Assembly: GCA_007570785.1 (NCBI GenBank)
Contig: ML660774.1
Location: 2,056,027-2,120,026 of the forward strand
Direction: 5' to 3'
DNA length: 64,000 nucleotides
Source of the DNA: Antilocapra americana
Lineage: Eukaryota > Chordata > Mammalia > Artiodactyla > Antilocapridae
This document shows positions 12,128-23,330 of the stretch, piece after piece. Positions within the stretch are counted from its first letter, which is position 1, and every line of letters starts with the position of its first letter. A program made the position numbers and the translations under genes. The notes below the pieces were generated by a model. That model was not told the origin of the DNA. It did not search any database and saw only the letters and a list, made by a program, of their open reading frames with translations.

Positions 12128-12682
12128 TGAAGGAGGAAACAGACAGAACAGGCTCCATCCTGAAAGCAGGACTCCATCTTGGGCTGGACTGTGGACTTTG
12201 AGCTATGTGCCCAGTATCTATGGAAATGACATATCAACTTCAAAACCAGATCCCCAGATGGAGGAGACCCAGGGCTCGTACCTAGACTCTCTGTGGCCTA
12301 AAAGAATACCCTAATTATCTGTGTAACTGTATAGACTCATGAATTCTATTATGCTTATTGGGTTATGACCACAGGCCTATTGATAACTGTCCACTGTTAA
12401 TTACGGAGGCTTAAGGCATACCAATCATGGGTTTAAGGCATACAAATCATGGGTTAACTTTGATTATATCTTTCTTTTCCTTTGTTCAGACTAGTTTCAG
12501 AGAATCTGGGGAGGTGGGTTTGAACATGTACTCTTAGGGCATATAAGGTTTTCACAAAAACTAATCGGGGTCCTTGGCTAAGAGGAGACTCTGCCTTGGG
12601 CCCGCTGGTGTAATAAACTGCTCTGCACTATCTGCATTGCCCTTCCCAGGGAGTTTCTTTCCTGGAATGCCTGGCTACAACA
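12128..12682 (+). mobile_element. Solo LTR of an endogenous retrovirus
   Basis: About 555 bp bounded by TG (12128) and CA (12681-12682), inserted in L1 text. It has a TATAAG box at 12542 and an AATAAA signal at 12612, spaced as expected for a U3-R boundary. Flanks CTGG (12124-12127) and ATGG (12683-12686) could be a 4-bp target-site duplication with one change, which would suit a class I (gamma-like) ERV. A 22-bp unit is tandemly doubled at 12411-12454 with one mismatch. No internal retroviral genes flank it, so it is a solo LTR. The exact family is not recognised. Confidence 0.65.
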
Positions 12683-13040
12683 ATGGAAGCAACCTGAGAG
12701 TCTGCTGATGGACAAATAGATAAGAAGATGTGGTAAGTATATAGAGTAGAGTAAAACTCAGCCATGAGCAAGAAGGAAATCCTGTTGTTTATAACAATGT
12801 GGTTTGAACTTGAGAGCATTATGCTAAGTGGAATAAGTCAGTCAGAGAAAGACAACATATAATTCACATTTAGAATGAGAAAGACCAAAACTCATAGAAT
12901 TAGAGTAGAATAGTGCTTACCAGAGACAGGAGAGGGGGCATGGGAGAGGAGCAAGAGATGTTGGTCAGAGTAAAACTTGTAGCTATAAAATGAATGAGTT
13001 CTGAGGATTTAATGAGCAGAATGCTGATTATATATGGTAT

Positions 13041-13247
13041 TGCTAGGGGCTCAGATGGTAAAGAATCTGCCTGCAGTGTGGGGGAATCAGGTCCAATCTC
13101 TGGGTTGGGAGGATCCCCTGGACAACGGCATGGTAACCCACTCCAGTATTCTTGCTTGGAGAATCCCACAGACAGAGGAGCCCAGCAGTCTACAGTCCGT
13201 GGGGTCTCAGAGAGTCGGACACGACTGAGCGACAAATACTTTCACGG
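13041..13247 (+). mobile_element. Bov-tA SINE, nearly full length
   Basis: Head 'ggctcagatggtaaagaatc', middle 'ggttgggaggatcccctgg', tail 'agagtcggacacgactgagc'. Flanks 'gctgattatat' (13023-13033) and 'ggtgataatat' (13246-13256) look like a degenerate duplication of L1 target text. Confidence 0.93.
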
Positions 13248-13290
13248 TGATAATATTAATAGTTAATAATAAGGTTTTCTCAGGTCTCTT

Positions 13291-16240
13291 CTGAGCATGT
13301 GTCTTGCCCGGGTCTGAGAGTGGCTGTTTTGATTCTCCCTTCCTTCCATAGGGCTGCCTTTAAACGTCTTAAAGGTCAAGAGTCTCACCCTAGCTACCCT
13401 GGGCCTTGGATGGTCCACTGTCTGTCTCACTTGTATTCTCCTGCTCCACGTGGTCTCCCTGCAGCTTTCCCAAGAGGCACCCACTGCTTTTCCTGCTGAG
13501 ATCTAAGTTAGGTGAAACAGAGACTAGTCCTTCAGTCTGCCCCCAGTCAGCTTAGAATATTTCAAACACGGTCATCTCTGCTCTGGAGAGAACGGGGAAC
13601 AGGGCTGCAGCCTCCTGCGGACCATGACCAGGTAAGCTGCTGAACAGGTGCGGCAAGCAAGTGGGAACATCACAAGATCTCAAACCTGAATGCTATGGCT
13701 TTTTTCTTGAATGGGTGTCCAGTTGGTTGAAGTAGGCTTTCTAACCAGAGTTCCTCTAAGGTTAATTTAGCCCATTTTTAATGTGTTTGATGTCTCCCTG
13801 GGGGAACAAGGGCCTGGAGCCTCCTATTCTATCATTTTCTGGAACAAAAATTAACATATTTTATAGTGTTTACTTAAATGATTGATCTTAATCCTTTATA
13901 AAGCAAAACTTTGTCAGACTGAGACACAATTAACTGCATAATAATATATAATACATAATTAAATAAGAAGTCATGCTTTATTTTAGTTTTGCTAAACTAA
14001 AGAAAATTAAGGAAACATTTAATATTTTGTATCTCACGTCATTTACCTGTATAATGAGATTAATGCCCCCTCACAGGATGGCTTGAGTATTACTTTATTT
14101 CAAATGTGGACAGTGTATGAAAGAACACACATAATTTTAGTTCTCAAAAAATTTTGGCTAGTTTTACTTTTATTACAATTTTTCATAACTAGCATCATAA
14201 TATATAAAGCAAATTTTAAACATAAGAGAATAGATCAATAGAAATACTTTTGTTAGAATGAACACATAATTTGTAATCTAAATTGATATTTTGAGGATGA
14301 AAGTATCATTATTTATAATTATACTGGTGAAAACAGTAATAAATCAAGACTCTTCTGGGTAAACCTGTACATAATTATAGTGAATAATTCAACATTTCTC
14401 TGACAGAAAAAATTAATATAACAAAAAGCCCACTCATGCAATTAATAAACATGGAATAATATATGTTTGAACTTTTTAATCTTATAAATATATGTAATAA
14501 ATGATGGTCTTTAATGTAAAATAATGGCCTTTAACATAAAATTATGAAAACAAATGAGCTAAACTATGTCTCAAGTTGTTAATAAAACATATTAAATAAG
14601 ACAGCAAAGACAAAGTTATCAAATGAAAAAAGAAATAAAAATAGACATTAGAAATAATAAAAAGAAAATTATTCATAAATACAAAGACAATAGAAATTTT
14701 TAATTCATTAAGACTCATAAAAGCAAATAATGTGCAAGAGGCTAAATATTTTGTAAAAATAGTTAGCTGCATTCTTACATTTAGAGCATATGATTTTACC
14801 TGAGGTTTCTTATATGTTATATTAACTATTGATAATCCAGGACACAATAGAGGATCACACGTCATCAGAAACTAAGGTTAAACTCATAATGGCTGCACAC
14901 TCACATACCCATTTTTACTTCTACCCACAAACATATACACTAGAGAAATCTCACTTACACGAGAGAAATCTCACTTACAAATATAAGTGCATTTGGTACA
15001 CTTTATCAAATTTTATATATCTATATTTACATAAAAATTTTAAACCAGCGATTCTAGTCCTGGGTTTATATTTCACAGAAATTCTTACACAGGCAAAGAA
15101 GAACACATTACAGATGTGAGCTATTTGTCAATTCAAACTCATGACCACTGGGCTGGTGCAAAGTATAGCTCATACCAGCCAATAAAAATTCCATTAAATG
15201 CTCTAATCAATCAAATGATAAAGGCATGGCCAAAAAGTTCACAAAAGAATGGAGAAAAAATTACTAATGGCCAAATAGAATATTGGAAATGCCCAAGGAG
15301 AATTTTTGAAAGGAAATCAAATTTTCTTAAGAATAATATATAACTTTGTTTGTTAAATTGTAGTAATTATATCAAAACATTCAAGTTGTATTAATATCTA
15401 TAATTTTTATGTGTATATATAAATACACTTATGTACTTTTTATGTAAATATTGATAGAGTAGGTAAACATAGAGATATATAAATATGAATGAAATACAAT
15501 AAGATCTTAATGTTAGTAATGCCCATAAAAACATATGGTTGGGTCTTACTATTTATTCCTACATTAAAATGCTTTACTATAATTTTAAAATTATTCAATT
15601 AAAATATATAGTTCTTATAAGAAAATGACAATATTCTAAATTATTTAGAGAAGATTTATTCTGGCCCTTACAGCAACTTTGGTCTTTTAACTGGCCTGTG
15701 AAAATATTTTAATAGCATATTTCTGAAATAAGTCTGCAGATAAAATTACCACTCTCCATTAGTAAATGTCAAAAGTTTTCATTTTCAAACAATAAGAAGG
15801 GCCTTCTTCACTTGACAAAGAAGGGTAACAGCAGAAGACATTTCTACATTCAATTTCTAAAATTCTCCATATACTTTCCTAAACAATTTATAAGCAAACC
15901 TCATAGTAAAAATTATATCTGTAAAACCTTTAAGACTTCATCTATACTAATGCCAATTTGCACCTTATATCCTAATAATAATTTAATCAAAACACTTTGT
16001 CATTTCCATTTTAAAGACAATAATAGTTTTTATACCCTTCCAGTGAGTATGGGTTTCCAATGGTATCATTCATCTCCATGTATGACTCTTTTTTTCCCAA
16101 GATTTTCAGATACAAAAGTAACTGAAAAGCCAACAATTCTTCAGAGAGCATCAGGTAAATACTGAAAAAAGTGCATGGTACTCTGGGGAACATAATCAAC
16201 TATAATATACATTTACTGCTTTAAATGTATCTGGGAATAG
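13291..16240. other. Unassigned region, first 0.4 kb GC-richer, remainder very AT-rich
   Basis: 13290-13680 is GC-richer without a recognisable gene. From about 13850 it is strongly AT-rich with no identifiable element. Short open frames at 14829-15343 and 15812-16165 are lysine/asparagine/isoleucine-rich, as expected of chance translation of AT-rich DNA. Confidence 0.5.
14941..14980. repeat. 20-bp tandem duplication
   Basis: Two adjacent 20-bp units sharing 'agagaaatctcacttaca', 14941-14960 and 14961-14980, with two differences. Confidence 0.85.
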
Positions 16241-16554
16241 AAGTGAAAGTGAAAATAGCTCAGTCATGTCTGACTCTTCAAGACCCCATGGACTATTCAG
16301 TCAATGGGATTCTCCAGCCCAGAATACTGGAGTGGGTTGCCTTTCCCTTCTCCAAGGGATTTTCCCAGCCCAAGGATTGAATCCAGGTCTCCCAAATTGC
16401 AGGCAGATTCTTTACCAGCTGAGCCACAAGGGAAGCCCAAGAATACTGGAGTGGGGAGCCTATCTGGTCTCCAGTGGTTCTTCCCGACCCAGGAATCCAA
16501 CTGGGGTCTCCTGCATTGCAGGCAGATTTTTTACCAATTAAGCCACAAGGGAAG
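16241..16554 (-). mobile_element. Dimeric Bov-A2-type SINE
   Basis: Two related halves joined at 'gggaagcccaagaatactgg' (about 16430-16449). The first half starts 'gtgaaagtgaaaatagctca'; the second ends 'gccacaagggaag'. Both contain the 'gcaggcagatt...ttacca' box. Structurally matched to the copy at 56555-56876. Confidence 0.92.
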
Positions 16555-16599
16555 AGAAGAGAAACTATAATTGAAGATCTCACAATGACTTAAAAAGAA

Positions 16600-16745
16600 A
16601 GGGCAATGCTTTGTGTGCTAGAGAATTTCAGAGAACTCTTCAGGGAGGGGGTCTTGAATTGGACCTTAAATATTGAGAAACATTTGGAATGATGAGGCTC
16701 TAGACATTCTGGGAATGCATGGGGGGAAAAAGTATCCCAAACTGG
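16600..16745 (+). repeat. Possible L2-like relic
   Basis: 'cttcagggagggggtcttga' followed by 'ggaccttaaatattgag' resembles the 'gaggaggtgacattgagctgag' segment of L2-type 3' ends. Weak. Confidence 0.3.
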
Positions 16746-16769
16746 GTTATCTAGTGTGGGAGCAAAATG

Positions 16770-17040
16770 CAGGACAGTACTGTACCACTGTATAAGTATT
16801 ATTCCCTGCTTTGTATCCTGCCCTGCCTTTTCCTCATCATCGTATAAATGGACTCATACAATCCATAACTTTTCAGTTCTGGCATTTTTCATTTGTCAAA
16901 GCATATTTAAGATCCATTTTTGTTGTTTTAAGAATCAACAGTTCATTAATGAGCAGAATTCCATTGCCTTGATATTTGTTCATCCATTCACATATTGAAG
17001 GGCATTTTTGTTATATGTAATAATTTTAATTATTTTCAGT
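16770..17040 (-). mobile_element. Old L1 3' region, antisense
   Basis: 'gtataaatggactcataca', 'tggcatttttcatttgtc', 'cagttcattaatgagcagaa' and 'tgttcatccattcacatatt' match the reverse complement of an old L1 3' region (compare 'atggaatcatacagta', 'tttatccattcacc'). Decayed, no reading frame. Confidence 0.55.
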
Positions 17041-17873
17041 TTTAAAATATCATTGATACTTTTCCATGTAAGCTAGTGTACTGCTGTGATATTTTTAACG
17101 GTTACAAGGCCACTGAATTGCATTTACTTCATATACAACAATTTGTTTACATAATTCTTTATTGATTGTTGACAATTTCCAAGTTTAATAATAATAATAA
17201 ATAACTTTGAAACAAAATTTAGCTCCCTTCACAATTCTATTCTTAATCTACTTTTCTTGAAGTAAAATTTGGAGTCAAAAGATGCTCAGTATTTTGGGCA
17301 TTTGGACTCAAAATTTATGAGATTGATAATTTTTGCTACATGGACATCTCATGATTTTGTTTTTTGAGGAAGAAATATTAGGCTAAGGGAATCACAGAGC
17401 TACATAACAAGAAGGAGGGAGGAAAGAAAAGATTACATTTCTTAAATTTATGTAAAAACAAGCTGTGATTGGAATTAATGCCAAAATAATACATTAGACT
17501 GATTTTACCAAGCACTTAATTCACAGGGATAAATTTACTCACATTGTTATGATTAATTCTATGAAGAAAAAATTGAATTTTTTTCACATATATTCTCACA
17601 AGACTATTTGCAATAAATCTACTCCTTCCCCAGGTCTGCAGGTAAGATCTTTCCTAATATAATATTTAGGTGGAAATTAATCAGCATAGACATACCAAAC
17701 AATGTAGACAATCTATCAATTCAGTGAATATGTTAATAAATTTATAATTTTAATAAAAATAAGAAAAGTGTCTGATTTTCTGAATTATATTTCTTTCAAA
17801 AGATTTATTGCTATCTTATAGACATTATCTTAAAGTTCATATATTATTTCCTCACCAATCAGCTAAGTCCATA

Positions 17874-17928
17874 ATTGGTTTCATACTTTATTACTAATAT
17901 TTTTTTCTTTAGAAAGTATGAAACCAAT
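17874..17928. repeat. 16-bp perfect inverted repeat (hairpin)
   Basis: Arms ATTGGTTTCATACTTT (17874-17889) and AAAGTATGAAACCAAT (17913-17928) are exact reverse complements around a 23-nt AT-rich loop. Confidence 0.9.
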
Positions 17929-18429
17929 AGAACATTTTATGACCACTTTCAACTTTCATTTAAAACCCTAAATCCATGGTGAAGAAAAATTAATTTATGA
18001 TTTTTTTTACTATCTTACACTCAGGTCATAAAAATTTTTTCATTTTAAAGAGCTATATAAAGTTAAATACTCTATTGGGCTTTACTCCTTAGATCGTAAA
18101 TGCATATGTATTTTTTTTTTCCTTTGAACTAAGAGGTGGCATATTGTCAGGAGTAAATGAATCTTGAAATTTATAAGTTCAGAATTTAAGGTCTTCAAAT
18201 TTTCAGGGAAACCTGACCTTGGATAAAGACAGTCACTGAGCCCTATCGTAAAAATTATATTTCTTTATGTAGGCTTCTAGAGTCTTCAGGGAGATAGCCC
18301 ATTCATGTAAGAAATAAGGACTGCCATTCATGGGGAAAACATTTGTTAATTTTCTACGGTAATTTTCTCAACTTTCTTATTTGGGTCAATTCAACTATAA
18401 GAAGAAAATTGGATTATATTTTTTCATTC

Positions 18430-18480
18430 CCTTTATATTTTAAATATTTATGATCTTGCATCACTATTAAAATATAAAGG
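18430..18480. repeat. 14-bp perfect inverted repeat (hairpin)
   Basis: CCTTTATATTTTAA (18430-18443) pairs with TTAAAATATAAAGG (18467-18480) around a 23-nt loop. Low complexity makes chance more plausible than for the 17874 hairpin. Confidence 0.8.
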
Positions 18481-20043
18481 ACGCTATGTATTAAGCTACC
18501 TCAATGATGGAAGCTTAAATTAAAATTGTAAGATTAAAAAGCAATCTCCGCAATATTGAAGCAAAATAAATTATCATCTGAAAACTTCAACAGTTTAAAC
18601 TTCAGAATGTATTAAATTTACAAAGGTATCAAACTTGATAATTTATCTCAAATATGGTATCTTAAAATAACTTTTTGAATTTATGTTATTTGTATGAGTG
18701 AGTTTTCTTATCAACAAGTTCCACAGGCTAAAATGATATAAATAAATAACTGATTTTAACTCTGTTAGGGTAAATAAGTAATGCTTTAGGGAAATTACAT
18801 TCACTCCATTGATAAATACTTAACTTAATGGCATATGATGATGGGCATCTCCTTTTATGCATTAAGGAATGGGCCATAGACGGGTGGGCTGCTGTGTTAT
18901 TAAAAATGCATTAGACTGGAAAACTCATTTCATGTTGTAGGCAAAATCAAGAAATTTTCTAATATTAGTAAACAGAACTATACTTAAGAAAATTTCAAGC
19001 ATTTCAATAGACTTTATACTTTAAAAATACAAACATTAAATTATTATTTTTGTGAATATTAACAAAATGCTGAAAACCATAAATAGTTAATTTTTCAAAT
19101 TTATTCTACATTAGTCATAGTCATTTATCCACATGGCCAAGAATTATATATTTACACAAAATATATATAATACCATAAAGTATATAAACATAGAAATGCT
19201 TATTATACCTTTTTGTGTTTAAGCTTTTATATTACATATAAATATATATGTAATAGATACATATACATATATACATCATTCTGCATGTATTATTTTGCAA
19301 CTTGCTTAATTTCCTAAATATTTTCTAAATTTACAGTAGAGCACATTATTCTTTGATTTGCATACATTTTAACTCAAAACATTCGATTTTATGGAAAACC
19401 CAGACTCTTGAACACGTCTCCTTGAATACATGAATAAATGTTTCTCCCACTGAGTCTTTAAACACGCCATGTAGCAATGCCCTTCTTCAATTTAGATGTC
19501 ACCTTGGGCAGGACCCACAATTTCCTTATGAACTTCAGTTCTCTGTTTCAGAGAGTTGCCATTCACTTATAAGTGTGATGGAAGAAACTGTCACATATTG
19601 GAGTCTACAGAGGTCATTCTGGCTAGGACACAATTTAACTTGAACTTTACATTAATTAGAATGGCCTGACTCATGGCCTGTTTATCAGACACTGTACAAC
19701 TGCTTTAACCACTAAAGAAAAGGATGCATTTGAAAGTCAAAATGAAGTATTAATAATGGTGATTCAGACGTTTGTAATGGTGCCATGTTTCCACTGTGGA
19801 TGTGGTTTCAGATACATTCCTGCATCCCTGAGAACCTAAATTTTCTGAATTGGATTAAACTCAAGAACATCCTCAGCCATTTTCTAAACAACACCCGCCA
19901 GCAGGTGCTGGCTGCTCCCTACCGGACAGAGGTCTCCGCTTATCACTACACAACCATTGCACATTCCAACCAGCCCCAGCTTAACAAATATACTGGCATC
20001 TTACCAGCTCCAATGCTGTTCTGCCAAATGATTCATAGAACTT

Positions 20044-20135
20044 TGTGTAGGTGCAAATAATAGACACACAACCTATAATGGAAACAGAAAGGCTCAAAAT
20101 GATACTCTTGTGCATTAAATGTTTGCACCTACACA
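20044..20135. repeat. 14-bp inverted repeat bounding 92 bp
   Basis: TGTGTAGGTGCAAA (20044-20057) and TTTGCACCTACACA (20122-20135) are exact reverse complements 64 nt apart. The geometry resembles a very small terminal-inverted-repeat element, but no target-site duplication is visible. Confidence 0.75.
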
Positions 20136-20708
20136 CATTAAAATGTAAGTCATTCTAAATTAAAACTTTGATCTCATGTCCAACCTTGTCATTTTCCATT
20201 CACCTGTCCCAGAGCCCATGATGGGAGAGAGGTTTAATATACTCAGTGGCCCTTTCTAGACTTCCTCCTTCTCCACGTCCTGACTCCTTCAAGTCGAGGC
20301 ACACTGAGAAGGCATGAGAGGTAAAGACCTAGTCAGAAGATCTGCAGTTCTTCCTTAACCAGAAGCACCTCCATCACAGCAGGTTAATTCGAAGGTCCCA
20401 GGACCTTTCCTCTGTGGTAAGCAGTGCTCTCTGTGGTAAACCCTTCTGACACGGCGGGAGGGCACATGTGTGGAGATAGCTCCTGCCTCGGCACCTTCCT
20501 TTGGGAAACCGTGAGAAAGCTGGCAGAATTCACCCACAAGAAACCCTGCCGCCAGCTATCACAAATGCCTGAGGTGTGGCCTCCACACTCTATTGCCCCA
20601 TCCAATATCCTGTCCTTAAAAGATAATTGGCCTAATAACAAAATTCACTATTTTAAAAACAAAATTGGTGCCTGAGCACCAAAAGCTTTTGTCTGCTTGG
20701 ACACCTTT

Positions 20709-21865
20709 TGCTGTTGTTGTTCAGTTGCTAAGTCCTGTCCGACTCTTTCTGACCCCACGGACTGCAGTATGACAGGCTTCTCTGTCCACCACTATTTGAA
20801 ATTTGATTAAATTCTTGTCAGTTGATTCGGTGATGCAATCTAACTATCTCATTCTCTTTCTCCTCCTTTTCCTTTTGCCCAGAATCCTTCCCAGCATCAG
20901 AATCTTTTCCACTGAGTCAGCTCTTCACATCAGATGGACAAAGTATTGGAGCTTCAGTATCAGCATCAGTCCTTCCAGTGAATATTCAGGGTTGATTTCC
21001 TCTAGGATTGACTGGTTTGATTTCCTTGCAGTTCCAGGGACTCCCAACAGTCTTTTCCAACATCACAATTAGAAAGCATCGACTCTTTTACACTTAGCTT
21101 TCTTTACGGTCCAACTCTCACATTAGTATAAAACTACTGGAAAAAACATAGCTTTGACTAAAAAGACTTTGTTGGCAAAGTGACATCTCTGCTTTTTAAT
21201 ATGCTGTCTAGATTTGTCAATGCTTTCCTTCCAAAAGCAGGTGCCTTTTAATTTCATGGCTGCAGTCACCACCCGCAGTGATTTTGGAGCCCAAGAAAAT
21301 AAAATCTGTCACTGCTTACACTTTTTTATCTTCTGTTTGCCATCAAGTGATAGGACTGGATGCCATGATCTTAGTTTTTTGAATGCTGAGTTTCAAGCCA
21401 GCTTTTTCACTCTCTTCTGTCACCCTTCACCACTTTCCAAGTTTCTTTTCACTTTCTGCCATTAGAGTGGTATCATCTGCATATCTGAGGTTGTCAATAC
21501 TTCTCTCAGCAATCTTGATTCAAGCTTGTGAGTCATCCAGCCTGGCATTTCACATGATGTACTCTGCATATAAGTTAAATAAGCAGGGTGACAATATACA
21601 GCTTTGGCCTACTCCTTTCCCATTTTGAACCAGTCAGTTGTTTGATGTCCTGTTCTGTTGCTTCTTGACCTGCATGTATGTTTCTCAGGAGAGAGGTGAG
21701 GTGGTATTGTACTCCTATCTCTAAAAATTTTCCACAGTTTGTTGGGATCCATATAGTCAAAGGTTTTTGTGTAGTCAATGAAACAGCAGTAGATGTTTTT
21801 CTGAAACTCCCTTGCTTTCTCCATGATACAACAATTGTTGGCAATTTGATCTCTGCCTGCAAATG
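20709..21865 (-). mobile_element. BovB LINE fragment, about 1.16 kb
   Basis: Antisense, from the 3' tail 'gttgttgttcagttgctaag' to 'gttggcaatttgatctctgc'. The minus translation around 21650-21860 contains EKAREFQKNIY and CFIDYTKTFDYMD, the reverse-transcriptase motif A region with its two aspartates. The copy is 5'-truncated within RT, carries frameshifts, and is visibly more diverged than the 9931-11010 copy. Confidence 0.93.
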
Positions 21866-22349
21866 TATCACTATATTCATAGTTACTTCTTGAACGCAAT
21901 CTTTTCTTTTTCTGGGTTCAGTTTCTCTGCTTCTCAAATACATTTTAATTTGACGTTCTTTGATGAGGTTCTCTTAATAGCAGATTCTTTAAGTGTTTTC
22001 TTTTTCCTTTTTTTTAACCCTTTCACTTGAATTTTAGGTTTTACAGGTTTATAGAATTCTATGTTAAATAATGGTTTACCTCAGAATTTCCAAGACATGC
22101 CTTAATAAGAATGAAGTCTGCTGTCAGCACAATTATATTATTTTTAAACTTAACTTTTATTTGCTATTTTATGTTATTATGTTTTCCCTAGGTGTTTATG
22201 CTTTCTTTCTTTTTCTTGCTAAAATTATATTGAACTTATTTGAATCTCAGAAATTATTTTTTCCAACATACCAAATATAAAGCAGCCACTCTATGAAATA
22301 ATTTTATTCAATTTTTTTGTCAGTATGTCCGAAAATCCAGTAAGACATA
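21866..22349. other. Unassigned AT-rich DNA
   Basis: No recognised feature between BovB and the Tigger element. Confidence 0.5.
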
Positions 22350-22442
22350 CAGTAGTTCCCTCTTTTTCACAGGGAATACCTTCCAAGACTGCCATTGGCT
22401 GGTGGAAGCCATGGATAGTACCAAACCAAGAATGCCTGAAAC

Positions 22443-22467
22443 TGTGTGTGTGTGTGTGTGTGTGTGT
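22443..22467. repeat. (TG)n microsatellite
   Basis: About 12 TG units at the 3' end of the nested SINE, a frequent position for GT runs in antisense Bov-tA copies. Confidence 0.95.
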
Positions 22468-22664
22468 TAGTTGCTCATTTGTGCCTGATTCTTTGTCAGA
22501 CTTCCATGGACTGTAGCCTGCCAGACTCCTCTGTCCAAGGAATTCTCCAGGCAAGAATGCTAGAGTGGGGAGCCATTCCCTTCTCAAGGAGATCTTCCCA
22601 ACCCAGGGATTAAACCCAGGTCTCTTGAATTGCATGATTTTTTACCATCTGAGTCACCAAGGAA
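22467..22664 (-). mobile_element. Bov-tA SINE inside Tigger
   Basis: 'ccatggactgtagcctgcca', 'caggcaagaatgctagagtg', 'cttcccaacccagggattaa', 'ttttttaccatctgagtcac'. The end facing the AT minisatellite has lost the 'ggaagccc' terminus. Confidence 0.92.
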
Positions 22665-22866
22665 TTTTATATATATATACATATATATATATATACATAT
22701 ATACAATATATTTATATATTATAAATATATATTTATATATTATATAAAATATGTTTATATAGTATATAAAATATATATTTATATATTATATAAAATATAT
22801 GTTTATATAGTACATAAAATATATAATATATATACATATATAATAAAATATATGTGTATATACATA
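22665..22866. repeat. AT minisatellite with a 46-48 bp higher-order unit
   Basis: Almost pure A/T. Between 22724 and 22817 two 22-24 bp unit types alternate A-B-A-B: A at 22724-22747 and 22770-22793 (identical), B at 22748-22769 and 22794-22817, with B marked by internal G. Isoleucine/tyrosine-rich open frames here are artefacts of the repeat. Confidence 0.9.
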
Positions 22867-23120
22867 ATGTTTTCCCTGTAGATACATATATATCTATGAT
22901 CAATTTCATAAATTATTAATGTGTCCTGTAAAAGAATAAGAACAATAACAATAAAATAGAGCAATTATAATAATATACTGATATAAAAGTTTGGTGAATG
23001 TGGTCTCTCTCTCAAAATATCTTATTGTACAAATTTAATGCCTTTTCCACCTAAGCAAAGTACTTATCACACCACACTGTGGTGCAACAGTAAAACTAGC
23101 ACAAATTTCTTTTACTTTCC

Positions 23121-23330
23121 TCACAATTTCACAAATAGAAGATTCATCCTTACTGTCCCCTCAGCAACCTCAGCATACCATTTCTTTTCTTTCCTTGCTA
23201 AGTAGAGAACTTGCACCTTTTTAGTTAAAGGAAGCACCTTAGTGTTTCTCTGTGGCACATCTGAATCGGCAGCATCACCCTTCTGATGCTTTGGGGTCAC
23301 TATCAAGTAACACAAGGGTCGTTTGGATGT
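23121..23330 (-). pseudogene. Tigger transposase N-terminal relic (CENP-B/pogo helix-turn-helix)
   Basis: A minus-strand frame within the Tigger element translates with KVLPLTKKVQVLYLARKEKK followed by WYAEVAEGTVRMN. Seen: this has the spacing of the pogo/Tigger N-terminal DNA-binding domain ('KVLTL..K..VL.L...GKSYAEVA...GVN'). Known: in active relatives this domain binds the terminal repeats and the transposase cuts at TA. The DDE catalytic core is not recognisable and the frame is short (about 65 codons), so this is a fossil. Inference is by motif pattern only. Confidence 0.6.

Larger units (their letters stand above)
11365..13290 (+). mobile_element. L1 ORF2 end and 3' UTR, split by three later insertions
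   Basis: Sense L1 text includes 'aaaagcttctgcaaggcaga', 'gggagaaaatatttgcaaat', 'gcaaatcaagaccacagtga', 'aaccactatggaaactatga' and 'cactgcagcatattcgcaac', then 'atggaagcaacctgagag' and 'gtgcttaccagagacagg'. This is the C-terminal end of ORF2 followed by 3' UTR. It is interrupted by a Bov-tA (11608-11799), an LTR (12128-12682) and a second Bov-tA (13041-13247). L1 text resumes correctly after each, so the original insertion was continuous. Reading frames are destroyed. Confidence 0.85.
17041..20708. other. AT-rich intergenic stretch with three short inverted repeats
   Basis: About 3.7 kb. Inverted repeats at 17874-17928, 18430-18480 and 20044-20135 are listed separately. The part from about 19480 to 20690 is less AT-rich but shows no gene or repeat I can name. 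Confidence 0.5.

Noticed and set aside
20665..20682. Hairpin TTGGTGC-CTGA-GCACCAA
   Set aside because: Only a 7-bp stem; too short to separate from chance although neat.
22565..22881. Open frames rich in Ile/Tyr
   Set aside because: Translation of a Bov-tA fragment running into AT minisatellite; no protein expected.
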